From NCBI GenBank assembly GCA_003427395.1, contig BFEA01001054.1, positions 162,090 to 184,118 on the forward strand: a stretch of DNA of 22,029 nucleotides, written 5' to 3'. The DNA comes from Chara braunii (taxonomy: Eukaryota; Streptophyta; Charophyceae; Charales; Characeae). Below are positions 9,031 through 17,542 of the stretch, piece after piece. The notes under the pieces were generated by a model. It was not told the DNA's origin. It did no database searches and saw only the letters and a list, made by a program, of their open reading frames with translations. Made by a program: the position numbers and the translations under genes. Each line of letters starts with the position of its first letter. The first letter of the stretch is position 1.

Positions 9031-9981
9031 TTACTGCCCTGCTGCCCCGCGTTGAGCCTCCCTCCTTGCACGGTCCTCAATTTCTTGTTGCATTTGTCTC
9101 TTTATCCCCTGCAACTGAAGGAGCATCTATTCTATAAAAAATGTTGTTGGGGATATGTCCTCCCCCCTGCTCAGTTTTTCCTTCGCCTTCACTGTCCATT
9201 GGTATCGTAAGATAGCCACCCACTGACCAAACCAGTCGCTGAACGTAGGCCCAAACTCTTCGATTCATTTGTCCTTTTCTCCCTCTGGACCCTCGTCCCT
9301 TCCCCGTTCTTCCCTGGTGGGTGTTGTCACCTCATCCTCTTCCTCCTCGCTGGTGAGGTCAATGACCTCAATGGGCTCTTCCTCTCCCGACCTCTGTCCT
9401 CCCCCTAGGCTCCCTTCTTCTTCACGGGTAGTGTCACTGTCAGAGGGGAGGACTATTGGCTCCCCTTCCTTCAGAGGCAAGGGTGCCCTGGTTCCTTGCT
9501 TTCTGCCCCCCCTGTTTACGACCAGGTTGTGATCGAACCCCATATACAACTTTCTTTTCCGGGAACTTGATTCTCCAGGTTGTCTTGATGGTTGTCCCCC
9601 TTCAGGTTTGTTGATTGCGTTGCTGTCATTCTCATTCCCAAACTCCATCCTTGTCCTTTTCTTGTTGTCCTCTTCTTCGCCTAGTCCTGTCCATTGGTAG
9701 CAGTCCCAACATGCCCTCATACACGCACGTTCCCTTCCATCCCCATTTGCAGATTTGCAGACCCTCCCAGAACCCTTGCTTGCCTTCATGTAGTTGGCAG
9801 TCCCATCATCCCTTAAGCACATTGTTCCCCTCATAGGCACCCCATGTAAGCTGTCCAAAAATTCCCCTTTCATACTATGGTACATTGCCCCAGACTTCCA
9901 TCCTCATTCACACTTAGCCCAGGCAATCACCCCATGTTTCACAAGAAGCAAGACACACGAAAGAACAACCCTTGTGGTCAT
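9031..9981 (-). pseudogene. Accessory frame downstream of integrase, with SIM-like motif
   Basis: One frame of about 316 codons begins about 50 bp after the pol stop and is broken by TGA (9904-9906), TGA (9265-9267) and TAG (9127-9129). Its longest open piece is 9265-9885 (206 codons). In order it shows a hydrophobic N-terminal segment resembling a signal peptide (9981-9907), a Cys-containing region (CMRACWDCYQW), a basic SRKRKL stretch (9547-9564), a very acidic region containing EVIDLTSEEEEDE (VIDLT at 9352-9366, a textbook SUMO-interaction motif), an aromatic-rich stretch (FGPTFSDWFGQW) and a charged helix-like end (QMQQEIEDRARREAQ). Position after pol would suggest an env or accessory protein, but no membrane anchor is visible and the NLS and SIM point to the nucleus. 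The function is unknown and the copy is dead. Confidence 0.6.
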
Positions 9982-10031
9982 GATCGCTTCCTCAGGGAGG
10001 TGGTCCAGAACCATAGCTTGTTGGCTGCTTT

Positions 10032-11387
10032 TCAAACTATCAATTCCCCTGTTTCCCCATCTTGAGCCTCTTGTAACCATTGTTCCACAGGATCCCTGCT
10101 CAAAAACCTGACCAGTCTTTGTCCTGGAAATGACCCTCTTATGCTAGTACCATCAAGATCCTCAAGTTCAAACGTGTTTAGTCCCACCCGCTTAGCGATC
10201 TTGTAAGGTCCTTTGAATCTCTTTTCCAGCTGCCCAGACCATGTGCTTTCAAGGGCCGAGTTCCTAACTAGCACCTTTTCCCTCACCTGTAGTGGCTTCT
10301 TTCGAATATTCTTGACCTGGTCCCACCTTGCTTTGTCCCTCATTCGACTATCCATCACACGGTTAACTACTTCCTCCAATGCCTCCTCATTTCTGGCGAC
10401 CTGCTGACAACGTGCGGTGATTAATTTTTCTGTAGTCAAGTGCGGATCATCGTCTAGTTTGTTCCAGGTGGTGATGAGGGCTTCTACCGGAAAATCAATC
10501 TCTCTCTCATACCAGAGTTCTGTTTGAATGCACCCTGTCGTTCTCTTAGGTGTCACGTTCTCAGAAAAAAACGTCTGCCTAAGGTACCGTGGCCAGTTTT
10601 CCAAGTAGTCTACTGCCAACTTTGCGATTGTGTTCTTCAAAGTCCGGTGGCCCCTTTCTACTGGTGCATTTGCCTTAGGGTGGTACGGTTCCGTGATCTT
10701 AATAGGTACACACAGGGCCTTAAGCCTACTCAGCACCTCCTGATTGACAAACTATGTCCCGTTGTCTGTTATGAATCTGCGCACAAAGGGGTGCCTTAGG
10801 TAGAAGTTTTCTACCCAATCGGCCACTCCTTTCCCTGTCTTCCTCTTGAGAGCTACGACTTCTACGTAGCCACTGAGATTATCCCTTGCATCCAAGATGT
10901 ATCTATACCCATCCGTCGATACAGGCATGACCGCAAGATCAAGGTGGACCAGGTGTCCCAGACCCAACACCCGGGTGGGTCTAAGAGGCTTGAACACCCG
11001 TGCGGAACTCCTCTCTTGACATATCAGACGCGTTTGACAATACGTTGCGACCATGCCTGCCATTCCTGGTCAGAAGTACAAGGGTGCGATTTTTGCAAGT
11101 GTCCCTTTTGATGACCGATGACCTCCCGCTAGCCCATCATGCATTGCTTGGATTACGTCCAACTGCCTAGACCTTCTACAGACGACACGCCTAGGCATCA
11201 TCCCTTCCTCCCTTTTGAACAGGTGACCGTTCTTTAAGACATACTTCTCCGCTTCCTCCCTTGCCTTGGGACTGACTTCCCTGGGCTGCTTGTTTCCTAC
11301 AAGGAGCAGACTGATTTCTCTAAAGATGCCCTCGTACATCTGTATAAGGAAGAATTCCCGTTTTTTTTTATCAGTATCTTGCCCTTC
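10032..11387 (-). pseudogene. Ty3/gypsy integrase region of pol (broken)
   Basis: In one minus frame: an HHCC-type zinc-binding region (H-x6-H in MHDGLAGGH; then YCQTRLICQE, where an Arg at 11028-11030 replaces the Cys expected in the usual Cys-x2-Cys), then the integrase core. The catalytic triad is intact: D in HLDLA (10938-10940), D in TDNG (10764-10766) and E in APVERGH (10656-10658), with exactly 35 residues between the last two. A GPY/F-type tail (GPYKIAKRVGLNTFELED) ends at a stop at 10032, and there is no chromodomain. Breaks are TGA at 11070-11072 and TAG at 10752-10754. The enzyme would insert element cDNA into the host genome. This copy cannot produce a full-length product. It is followed closely by the accessory frame. 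Confidence 0.9.
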
Positions 11388-11848
11388 CTAAGTCTGGTTA
11401 ACTAGGTACTGCCACTCTCTTTGTGCCCAGGTCTCTGCAAGGGTCATCACAGTGTCCCATCCTCCTTCTACTACTATTGCCATCAGTTCCTCTTTGGGCC
11501 CTACCGCTGCACCCTATGAGTCCTTTTCCTCTTTACGCCTAATCGTGGTGACTGACCCTTCCCTGAGTTTTGCAACTATCACAGGCGTGCTCTTTTTCAA
11601 GTTCTGGATCAATAGCTGACCTGTTGTGAACATGGAGTCCGTCATCTCGTTATCTACGACAAGAGTTCCCCCTTCGTATTCTAGAAAAACGTTACTCGAC
11701 TCTGCATCCTCTATTCCTTCCGGCGTGATACATACCCTACTCAGCCCATCTGCCCTGTTCCGCAGCCCCGCAATCCGCTCGACCTTGTAATCAAACTGCC
11801 ATATGAAACCTATCCATCTGCCAACGGTTGGGTCTATGGGCTTGTAAT
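11388..11848 (-). pseudogene. RNase H tail and linker of pol (broken)
   Basis: After a one-base frame change near 11848 the minus frame continues with DPTVGRWIGFIWQFDYK and LRNRADGLSRV, the characteristic connection between RNase H and integrase in Ty3/gypsy pol. A charged linker follows toward the zinc-binding region. Stops are TAG at 11514-11516 and TAG at 11388-11390. The frame joins that of the integrase segment. Confidence 0.85.
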
Positions 11849-12460
11849 CTTCAGAGCCCCGACAACATTGGTGGGGGCGATCCTGAGGATGAATCGCCTT
11901 CCGAACAGGTACGCCTGGAAAGTCTTAAGGCAATGCAGGATTGTTAAGACCTCCTTCTTGAACTGTGAGTACCGTCGTTCTGCCGAGTTCAAGGTCCTAC
12001 TTTCAAACCTGATTGGTCTTTCCTTGCCCTCCTTACTTTTCTGTATCAGTACCCCTCCTACTGTCAATGGTCCCTCGTCTGTCTCTAAGATGAAGGGCCA
12101 TCCTACTTCGTCATTGAAGAAGGGTGCTGCTAAGGTAACTTGATCAGAAGACAGGATGTCTTTGAGGGTCTGAGCTGCCGCTTCCCTATCCTCGGTCCAT
12201 TCCATAGTACCTTTTTCCTTGATCATTGCACAGATAGGCTCGGCTATCTTTGTAAATCCTTTGATGAAGATCCTCCAGAACCCGACCACCCCTAGGAAGG
12301 TTCGTACTTCTGTCGTGGTGCGCAGGGGTGTTGCCTATTAAAAGATCTTATCTGTCTTTGCCGGATCAGGTTTCCTCCCGTAGACCCCACAGCGAAATCC
12401 AAGTATGGTTACTTCTGGAACAACCAGAAATCCATTCTTTGCGTTCTTATCGCATTGCAC
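11848..12460 (-). pseudogene. RT C-terminus and RNase H of Ty3/gypsy pol (truncated)
   Basis: The minus frame begins near 12460 within the last part of RT (VTILGFRCGVYGRKPDP) and is interrupted by adjacent TAA and TAG codons at 12335-12340. It continues through the RT thumb/connection (VRTFLGVVGFWRIF) into RNase H (ILETDEGPLTVGGVLIQ, then ERRYSQFKKE). The first catalytic Asp and the Glu are present. The Asp usually found in the 'LR-x-D-PTNV' position is Ala here (codon 11876-11878). A single-base deletion around 11848-11850 breaks the frame. The YxDD catalytic half of RT, protease and gag are missing. The enzyme would copy element RNA and degrade the RNA strand; this copy cannot. Confidence 0.9.
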
Positions 12461-13086
12461 ACTGGGGGGTTGAGCTGCTAATAATGCTAGTCTTCTTTCC
12501 GTTTCAACTTCTGCGTTGGGCAGTTTGCAGACTAGTCGAGCTAGGGGCGATGGCGTTGAACAGAGAGCGGGCGGATGAGAAGATGGGGATAGCGATTGAG
12601 ATGTCAGTCTACATTTTGCTCGCTTTCGTTGCTTTACTTGCTTTTTTTTCCTTTCTCGCTTTCTTACATCACTTGCAAGCTCTGCCACCTCCATCGCCGC
12701 TCCGACTCCCGAAACAGTTGTGACTTGAGAGAAGGTGTCCCCTCTGATGAAGCCTTGTATTGGTGGCTAGCGCCAGAAAAGCGCTTCAGGGATCNNCANT
12801 ACCCTCCCCACTTTGGNTGTTGNGGCNGGNCTCCCATATTACGNGGAGTTGCCTNTGGGGATGCAGCTGGTCTCNTCATGTTCATTTTTTCNTACGAGTC
12901 TTNACGTCAGGTTGTCTNTTGATTGAGAAGGAGGAGAGAGAGGTGACACTTCAACTTTTTGGCAAGAAGAGAGTCCATTTTTTACTGTAAGGAGGGCGTT
13001 GGATGTGTAATCGACATATATTTCTCTCTAAAATGTGTTCACTCATGTTTTGAATTGCGTTTTGTGTCTGAATGGCTGATTTAAAG
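12461..13086. other. Unrecognised region with ambiguous bases
   Basis: Sequence beyond the RT break shows no retroelement homology I can see. Scattered N calls at about 12795-12917 mark low-quality sequence. One small + strand frame (12550-12723) is listed separately. Otherwise nothing is supported. Confidence 0.4.
12550..12723 (+). CDS. Possible 57-residue membrane-protein frame (weak)
   Basis: The frame starts MALNRERADEKMG, followed by a strongly hydrophobic stretch of about 23 residues (YILLAFVALLAFFSFLAFL) and a Pro-rich tail. The shape fits a single-span membrane protein. However, the hydrophobic run comes from T-rich DNA, the open frame extends upstream without signal, and there is no family match. 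Chance is the more likely explanation. Confidence 0.12.
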   Translation: MALNRERADEKMGIAIEMSVYILLAFVALLAFFSFLAFLHHLQALPPPSPLRLPKQL

Positions 13087-13430
13087 ACAAATGTGAGAAG
13101 TTATAAGTACGATGCATGACTTATAGTTATATAAAGAAATTTCATGACGAGCGAAGTTGCCTCTAGACATAATATCTATCCACGCATCCACCGACTAAGA
13201 TCGGCGAAGGGATTGGATATTATGGTGGATGACAACGATTGGGTACTATGATTGAAGGACAGATATGAAAAATAATAAATATGATGCATGACTTATACAT
13301 ATATATATATATATATATAAAAGGATTTTTTTGTGACGAGCGAGGTTGCCTCCAGACATAATATCTAAACGCGTATCGGCAGACAGAGATCGGCAAGGGG
13401 ATTGGATACTATGATGGGTGGCGCTGATAG
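13087..13430. repeat. 172-bp tandem duplication
   Basis: Two diverged direct copies (anchors 'gatgcatgacttata' at 13111 and 13283; 'gttgcctc-agacataatatct' and 'ggattggatac/attat' also recur). Period is about 172 bp. An (AT)n run at 13298-13319 lies in the second copy. The origin is unknown. Confidence 0.8.
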
Positions 13431-14432
13431 CTCTTGATCTCATATGACGGGTACCGGTATTCCCGATGATATGTATATGGTCGGATCTGTTGGTAATGAA
13501 TGGGTATGTCCAGACAATAGTGGGAATACGTATCTCTTTTACTGTGCATCTTAAATAAAAATTATGAGTCTACATGCATGGGTTGATATGTATGGATTCC
13601 ACCAGGGTAATCAAAAAAGATTGAGCACGTGATTGTTTTTCACGCAGTCTTTGATTAGAGGAACGATTCCGCTGACGACACTCGATGGGTCATTGATTGA
13701 TCTGCGGCCGGGCCGATGGATGGTATGGCTCCCCTACTTTGGCGCTGCGACCATAATTTTTTCCCCGATCTCACGAGAAATAACTTATTAATGGTCTGAT
13801 TGAGAATTGAATACGTTGTCGCAACATGCCTGGCCGATGGGACTAATTTGCCACACTACCCCAGCGGTAGTGCCGGTAGGACGCGTCTGGTTCGGATCAC
13901 GTGGATGGCATTCTATGATTATTCCTATAAGTGCGAGCACCCTTGCATATAGCTATAAATTCCGCAGATGTAATGAATGATATTACAACGATTGCAAGAT
14001 GTTTTCTAAACACAGATAGCTNGGTNCAATCCTATNCCCCATATGNAGGCATCTATCATCGTATTATTTGCGCTCGATCATATACACTTACGATCTTTTG
14101 CTTTGAGATGTTACCGATTGGGGGATATATGTTCTTCTTTTTTAGATCTACTCGCCCTCCAAAGAGGATGTTTCACNCATAGGAATCCCANGGGACGGGT
14201 TATGTGGCATGANAAGTCNTATGCTCGCTTGATAAGGACAGCGGGGGTATGCCGATGAATTACTTCAGAGCTTTATGGCAATTTGGTTTCCGTATCTTGC
14301 ATCGACATGCTTGTCATAGAGTACTCTAACACACACACGGGGGGGTACCCCCCGTCGGCGCTGTTGGTGCTGTGTCCCACCAACCATACCCCTGTGATAC
14401 ATACGTAGTGTTCCACAAGCAGTCGCAAATGA
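13431..14432. other. About 1 kb with no recognised gene
   Basis: AT-richer sequence with N calls near 14020-14220. It contains a near-perfect palindrome, G7TAC6 (14337-14355). Short open frames exist on both strands but none is supported. Confidence 0.4.
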
Positions 14433-14722
14433 GACCCGATCGGACAGGGAAATGCGATTGCATGGGATCACCTCGTCCACGGAACTGCCAGGAGGAAGCT
14501 GAAGTACGTCGCTATTCCACCAACCTTCCTTGTGTTTAAGTCGGTATGTATTGTGTTGTACATATGTTTGTTTGTTTGTTTGTGTCTTTTGTTTTGTTGC
14601 AGGTTCCACCAAGGGAGTTCTTTCCGGGAGGTTGGTGGGATGAACTCACTCGGAAGAACGAGTGGCTGAAAGAACAACCGTGTCCCAGCAAACCGGTGTC
14701 GGGACTGGTGAGTCCCGAATGA
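14433..14722 (+). pseudogene. Possible two-exon gene fragment cut by the right LTR
   Basis: Exon 1 is 14433-14543 (37 codons, after a TGA, with IAWDHLVHGTARRKLKY and AIPPTFLVFK). The intron is 14544-14602 (59 bp, GTATGT donor, T-rich, TTGTTGCAG acceptor). Exon 2 is 14603-14722 (EFFPGGWWDELTRKNEWLKE). Joining at this intron keeps the frame open in phase 0, while reading through shifts it. The protein is unrecognised. Exon 2 reaches the LTR at 14697 and ends at a TGA 26 bp inside it, so the real C-terminus was presumably lost to the insertion. The real 5' end is not visible. This could be a host gene piece or part of another element, and chance is not excluded. Confidence 0.4.
14699..14718. other. 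LTR-terminal hairpin, right
   Basis: A perfect 8-bp stem TCGGGACT/AGTCCCGA with loop GGTG, two bases inside the LTR end. It is conserved in the left LTR although the surrounding sequence has diverged by about 8%. Confidence 0.85.
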
Positions 14723-15201
14723 CTTCTCGTCACTCGAGAGGCTGAATATGACTAGTTTGTGCACGACAGAGAAAATCGGAGGCAAGGATGCTAACGGAAT
14801 CAAAGACGCAAGTGCGGACATTAGGTAGCTAGAGGCTGCCCAAATTCGCCGAGACCCTCGAGCTAGGAAGGAATTGTTGAAGCAGGAAGCGGCAAAGGAC
14901 TGTAAGAAAATAGTGAGGGCGATCCTTCCCCCGAAAAAGGAGAAGGACCGCCGGAAAAAGTAGTAGCAAAAGACGCGCGCTGCAAAAGGAGAAGAAGAGG
15001 CAGAGGGGAATAGGGCATAAGGCATCAGGATGAGAAAAGGTAGCCGGGTCAGGCGGGCCACTAGGACATAGCGACAAGAGGGCCAAGGTAGCCACAGCCT
15101 AGGCTGGGACCAGCATCCGGAAAAGAACGGTGTGCGGACGCAAAGGGAACGAGGAAAGGAGACCGTCGTGAGGCGGAAAGACGTTAGGAACATCAAGAAG
15201 A

Positions 15202-15405
15202 GGTGCGGTACCGGCAGGACAAAGTACCAAGAACCACGCGAGGCACAAGAACGGTGCGGTACCGGCAGGACACAGTACCAGGAACCAGGCGAGACAAAGG
15301 AACGGTGCGGTACCGGCAGGACAAAGTACCAGGAACCACGCGAGACAAAGGAACGGTGCGGTACCAGCAGGACAAAGTTCTAGGGACCACACGGGACCAA
15401 GGGAC
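15202..15405. repeat. 51-bp minisatellite inside right LTR
   Basis: Four units anchored on 'ggtgcggtaccggcaggac' at 15202, 15253, 15304 and 15355, with exact 51-bp spacing. Decayed copies follow to about 15500. In one frame they would encode a 17-residue repeat, but the flanking frame is broken in both arms. Confidence 0.92.
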
Positions 15406-15660
15406 GTCACGGCGCTGGCAGGACGAAGTGTCGGGGACCACCCGGAACCAAGCAAAATATGGTACTAACATGGGAATGGTGCCGGAGACCAAGTAGGATT
15501 GAGCAAAAAAAAAAGTTGTACCAGCGGGGCCACCGGCAGGACGGGACAGGTACCGGCGGGACTAGTGTTGAGGGTTAGTGCGAGACAAGTAGCGGGGACC
15601 TGCGGCGATCCAAGGAAAAAGTGGCGGAATGGCATGTGGTGCATAAAATAATAAAACAAG

Positions 15661-15678
15661 TGGCGCCGTCGAGATCGA
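15661..15678 (+). other. Primer-binding site (PBS), right
   Basis: TGGCGCCGTC starts two bases after the LTR's terminal CA. The first nine bases fit priming by tRNA-Asp. It mirrors the left PBS. Confidence 0.72.
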
Positions 15679-15852
15679 AGATCTTGACAGTAAAAAATAT
15701 TAGCGCCACTAGTGCAAGCACTAGTGGGAGCAAGTGGGAGGTGCCAAGGAGAAGGAGAAGAGGGAGTAGCGGCGGTGAGGGGGGCCAGGCCGGCAGTCCG
15801 CGTTATTTCGGACCAGCCAGGCTAAGAAAAACAAAGCTCCGAGGGCCCCCGC

Positions 15853-16263
15853 ATGAGGAAATGGCTGGCCGAACAAAATCGGAACAAGGGGGCCTCAAAC
15901 TGGAAGCGACGGCAACCAAACGGAGCCCCTAGGACCATGGGGGGGGCCACTACTGCAGTCCGAGGTACAACGGCCACATGCCGGCTGCAAAATCAGACCT
16001 TGGGTAGGGTCCAACAGCTAGAAAGAGGGGAAACAGTTGTTGGACACTTGTCCCAACAGAAAAATAAGAAAAAAGAGGGGGAGGAAAAAAAGGAGGATGA
16101 GATAAAGGAGGACGAATGTGTGAAGGAAAATGTGCCGCCAAGTTGGGACTGCAGCAGTAGGGACTGGCAGGTCTCAATGATGACCTCATCCCTCCTAGAT
16201 CCTAGGACGACAGTCCGGATTGCAGAGATAAGGCCCTTGGGGCATTATCTCTGCAATATCTGA
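15853..16263 (+). pseudogene. Leader/gag-position reading frame, right copy
   Basis: An open frame of 136 codons, starting MRKWLAEQNR, with RVQQLERGETVV, a long Lys/Glu-rich stretch (KKKEGEEKKEDEIKEDE), then PSWDCSSRDWQV and RIAEIRPLGHYL. It sits about 190 bp after the PBS, where gag normally begins. An overlapping open frame (15621-15932) spans the PBS. No capsid or zinc-knuckle motif is visible. The left copy of this frame is broken, so it is either a recently intact leader ORF or chance. Confidence 0.4.
16219..16257. other. Conserved hairpin, right copy
   Basis: A perfect 13-bp inverted repeat (ATTGCAGAGATAA at 16219-16231 with its complement at 16245-16257) around a 13-base loop that can itself pair CCC with GGG. 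It overlaps the end of the leader open frame. Confidence 0.85.
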
Positions 16264-17366
16264 ATTTAAGCAGGAAAAATAGGGAAAAATGTTGATGTGA
16301 GTTGGCCGGTTTTTTTTTGGGCCATAGATCTGAAATTTGATCTCATCATGGAGAAGATCTAGCCGTTTCTTGTGGGCTGGCACAAAACGGCTAGCTCCGG
16401 AATGAGGTGGCACCAAAATGGAGGAAAAACAAAAAAAGGAAAAAGACAAAACTGAGTATTTGGCCCAAGGCTTGGACCAGATACACCAGAAAATTGAAAA
16501 TCGAAGCTAAAGGCTCAAATTTGAGCAAAGGGAAGCTTGGGAGTAGCTGGGAGTAATGGGAGCCATGGATCTCAGCCAAATCTAAGGCTGAAATTGTGCG
16601 GCCACTTGGTAAAATGCAACGGGCTACCCAAAAAAGGCCTAGACCAAGGAAAAAGACAAGAAATTGGCCTTTAGGCCCTTAATTTTAAGTAAAGGCTACA
16701 TTTTGGGTAGTGGTACCCCAAAAGGCAGCTCTTTTTGAACTAAAAAGAGGCCAGGGTAGGCCAAGGGGTAGTCCAAGAAGGCACCGGTCACTCGGACTGC
16801 ATGTACCTGGCCAAAAGGAAGCCCAGGTACCTCCAGAGAGGCCTAAACCGGAAAATTGGCCTTGGGGATACCTCGGTCCACCTAGAGGCACTTGGAGAGG
16901 CCTAGAGGTCGGGCGGCGCACCAGTTTCAGCCTACATAAGCTGAAGGTGCAGGCCGCCACTCTCATTTGAGCATGAGAGGAACCCATGCTGCCAAAATGA
17001 GTCCATGATAGAACCCTAGTGAAAGTAAAGCAAGGGAGAGAGAGTCGGAACTAGCCTGGAGCCTGGCTATGGTGATAGAGCTGAGGGAGAAGGCCTAGAG
17101 GCTGGGAGGGAGCTAGGAGAGTGGTCCGCCATAGCCCTCAGGCTATGAGGTACGAGGAGAGGCTAGAAGGGGTCCCCTTAGCCCTCCTTGAGGGAAGGAC
17201 TCCATAGCCATAGAGGTAGGAGCCTGCCATAGCNTGAGAAGGGGTGTGGGAGGAGGAGGAGAGAGCTTGGGAGGAAGGGAGTCGTACCCAACGAGCTAGA
17301 ATAAAGCTTGGGATTCCATTGCCTAGAAGACCAGCAAGAGGTGAGTGAAAGAGGAGGAAGTCCTCG
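16264..17366 (+). other. Non-coding leader, right copy
   Basis: Counterpart of 2603-3695. GGCC/AGGCCT motifs cluster at about 16640-16910. An AACCCTAG motif near 17012-17020 is followed by a GAGAGAGAG stretch. GTGAGT at 17341-17346 precedes a long pyrimidine tract. No protein-coding gene is supported. Confidence 0.6.
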
Positions 17367-17402
17367 TTCTTCTTCTTCTTCTTCTTCTTCTTCTTCTTCT
17401 TT

Positions 17403-17435
<33 letters not shown>

Positions 17436-17541
17436 TTGTTCTTGTTCTTGTTCTTCTTCTTCTTCCTCTTCTTCTTCTTTTTCTTCCTCTCCTTCCTCTC
17501 CTTCTCCTTCTCCTCCTTCGTCATCTTCCTCCTCTTGCCAA
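17367..17541. repeat. TTC-rich microsatellite, right
   Basis: (TTC)n with TTCC and GTTC interruptions. It is the counterpart of the GAA tract at 2415-2602 and marks the start of the 91-bp array on this side. Confidence 0.95.
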
Positions 17542-17542
17542 G

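Larger units (their letters stand above)
5261..12460 (-). mobile_element. Truncated, decayed Ty3/gypsy-like retrotransposon body
   Basis: In minus-strand order this holds an RT tail, RNase H, integrase, an accessory frame, about 3.8 kb of degenerate coding-like segments with minisatellites, and a PPT joined to the left LTR. The 5' half (5' LTR, gag, protease and most of RT) is absent: sequence above about 12460 shows no homology to it. Assigning pol and the left LTR to one element rests on orientation and the PPT/LTR junction. The second PPT-like motif at 6572 leaves open that two related elements are joined or nested. Confidence 0.6.
14697..15658 (+). mobile_element. LTR of a Ty3/gypsy-like retrotransposon, right copy (plus)
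   Basis: About 962 bp from TGTCGGGACT to AAAACA, followed two bases later by TGGCGCC. AATAAA is at 15650-15655. There is no PPT before it (the flank is coding-like DNA), so this is a 5' LTR or insertion edge and not a 3' LTR. A near-complete frame with several stops runs through it (14742 to about 15400), but the same in-frame stop (TAG after GCGGACATTAGG) is shared with the left copy, and the LTR reading explains the region better. Confidence 0.8.

Noticed and set aside
10032-10200. Chromodomain at the integrase C-terminus
   Set aside because: Only the GPY/F-type tail is visible before the stop; there are no chromodomain aromatic motifs.
14468-15196. Minus-strand frame of 242 codons in the right arm and the plus-strand frame of 173 codons (4759-5280) in the left
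   Set aside because: These are mirror images of each other, antisense to the LTR, with hydrophobic content from T/C-rich DNA. The right one also runs through the candidate exon on the opposite strand.
14742-15383. Gag-like frame with a 17-residue repeat (RCGTGRTKYQEPRETKE)
   Set aside because: The region is bounded by TG...CA ends, with a PBS after it in both arms and a PPT before it on the left, so it is an LTR. The repeat is the 51-bp minisatellite read in one frame, and shared stops interrupt it.
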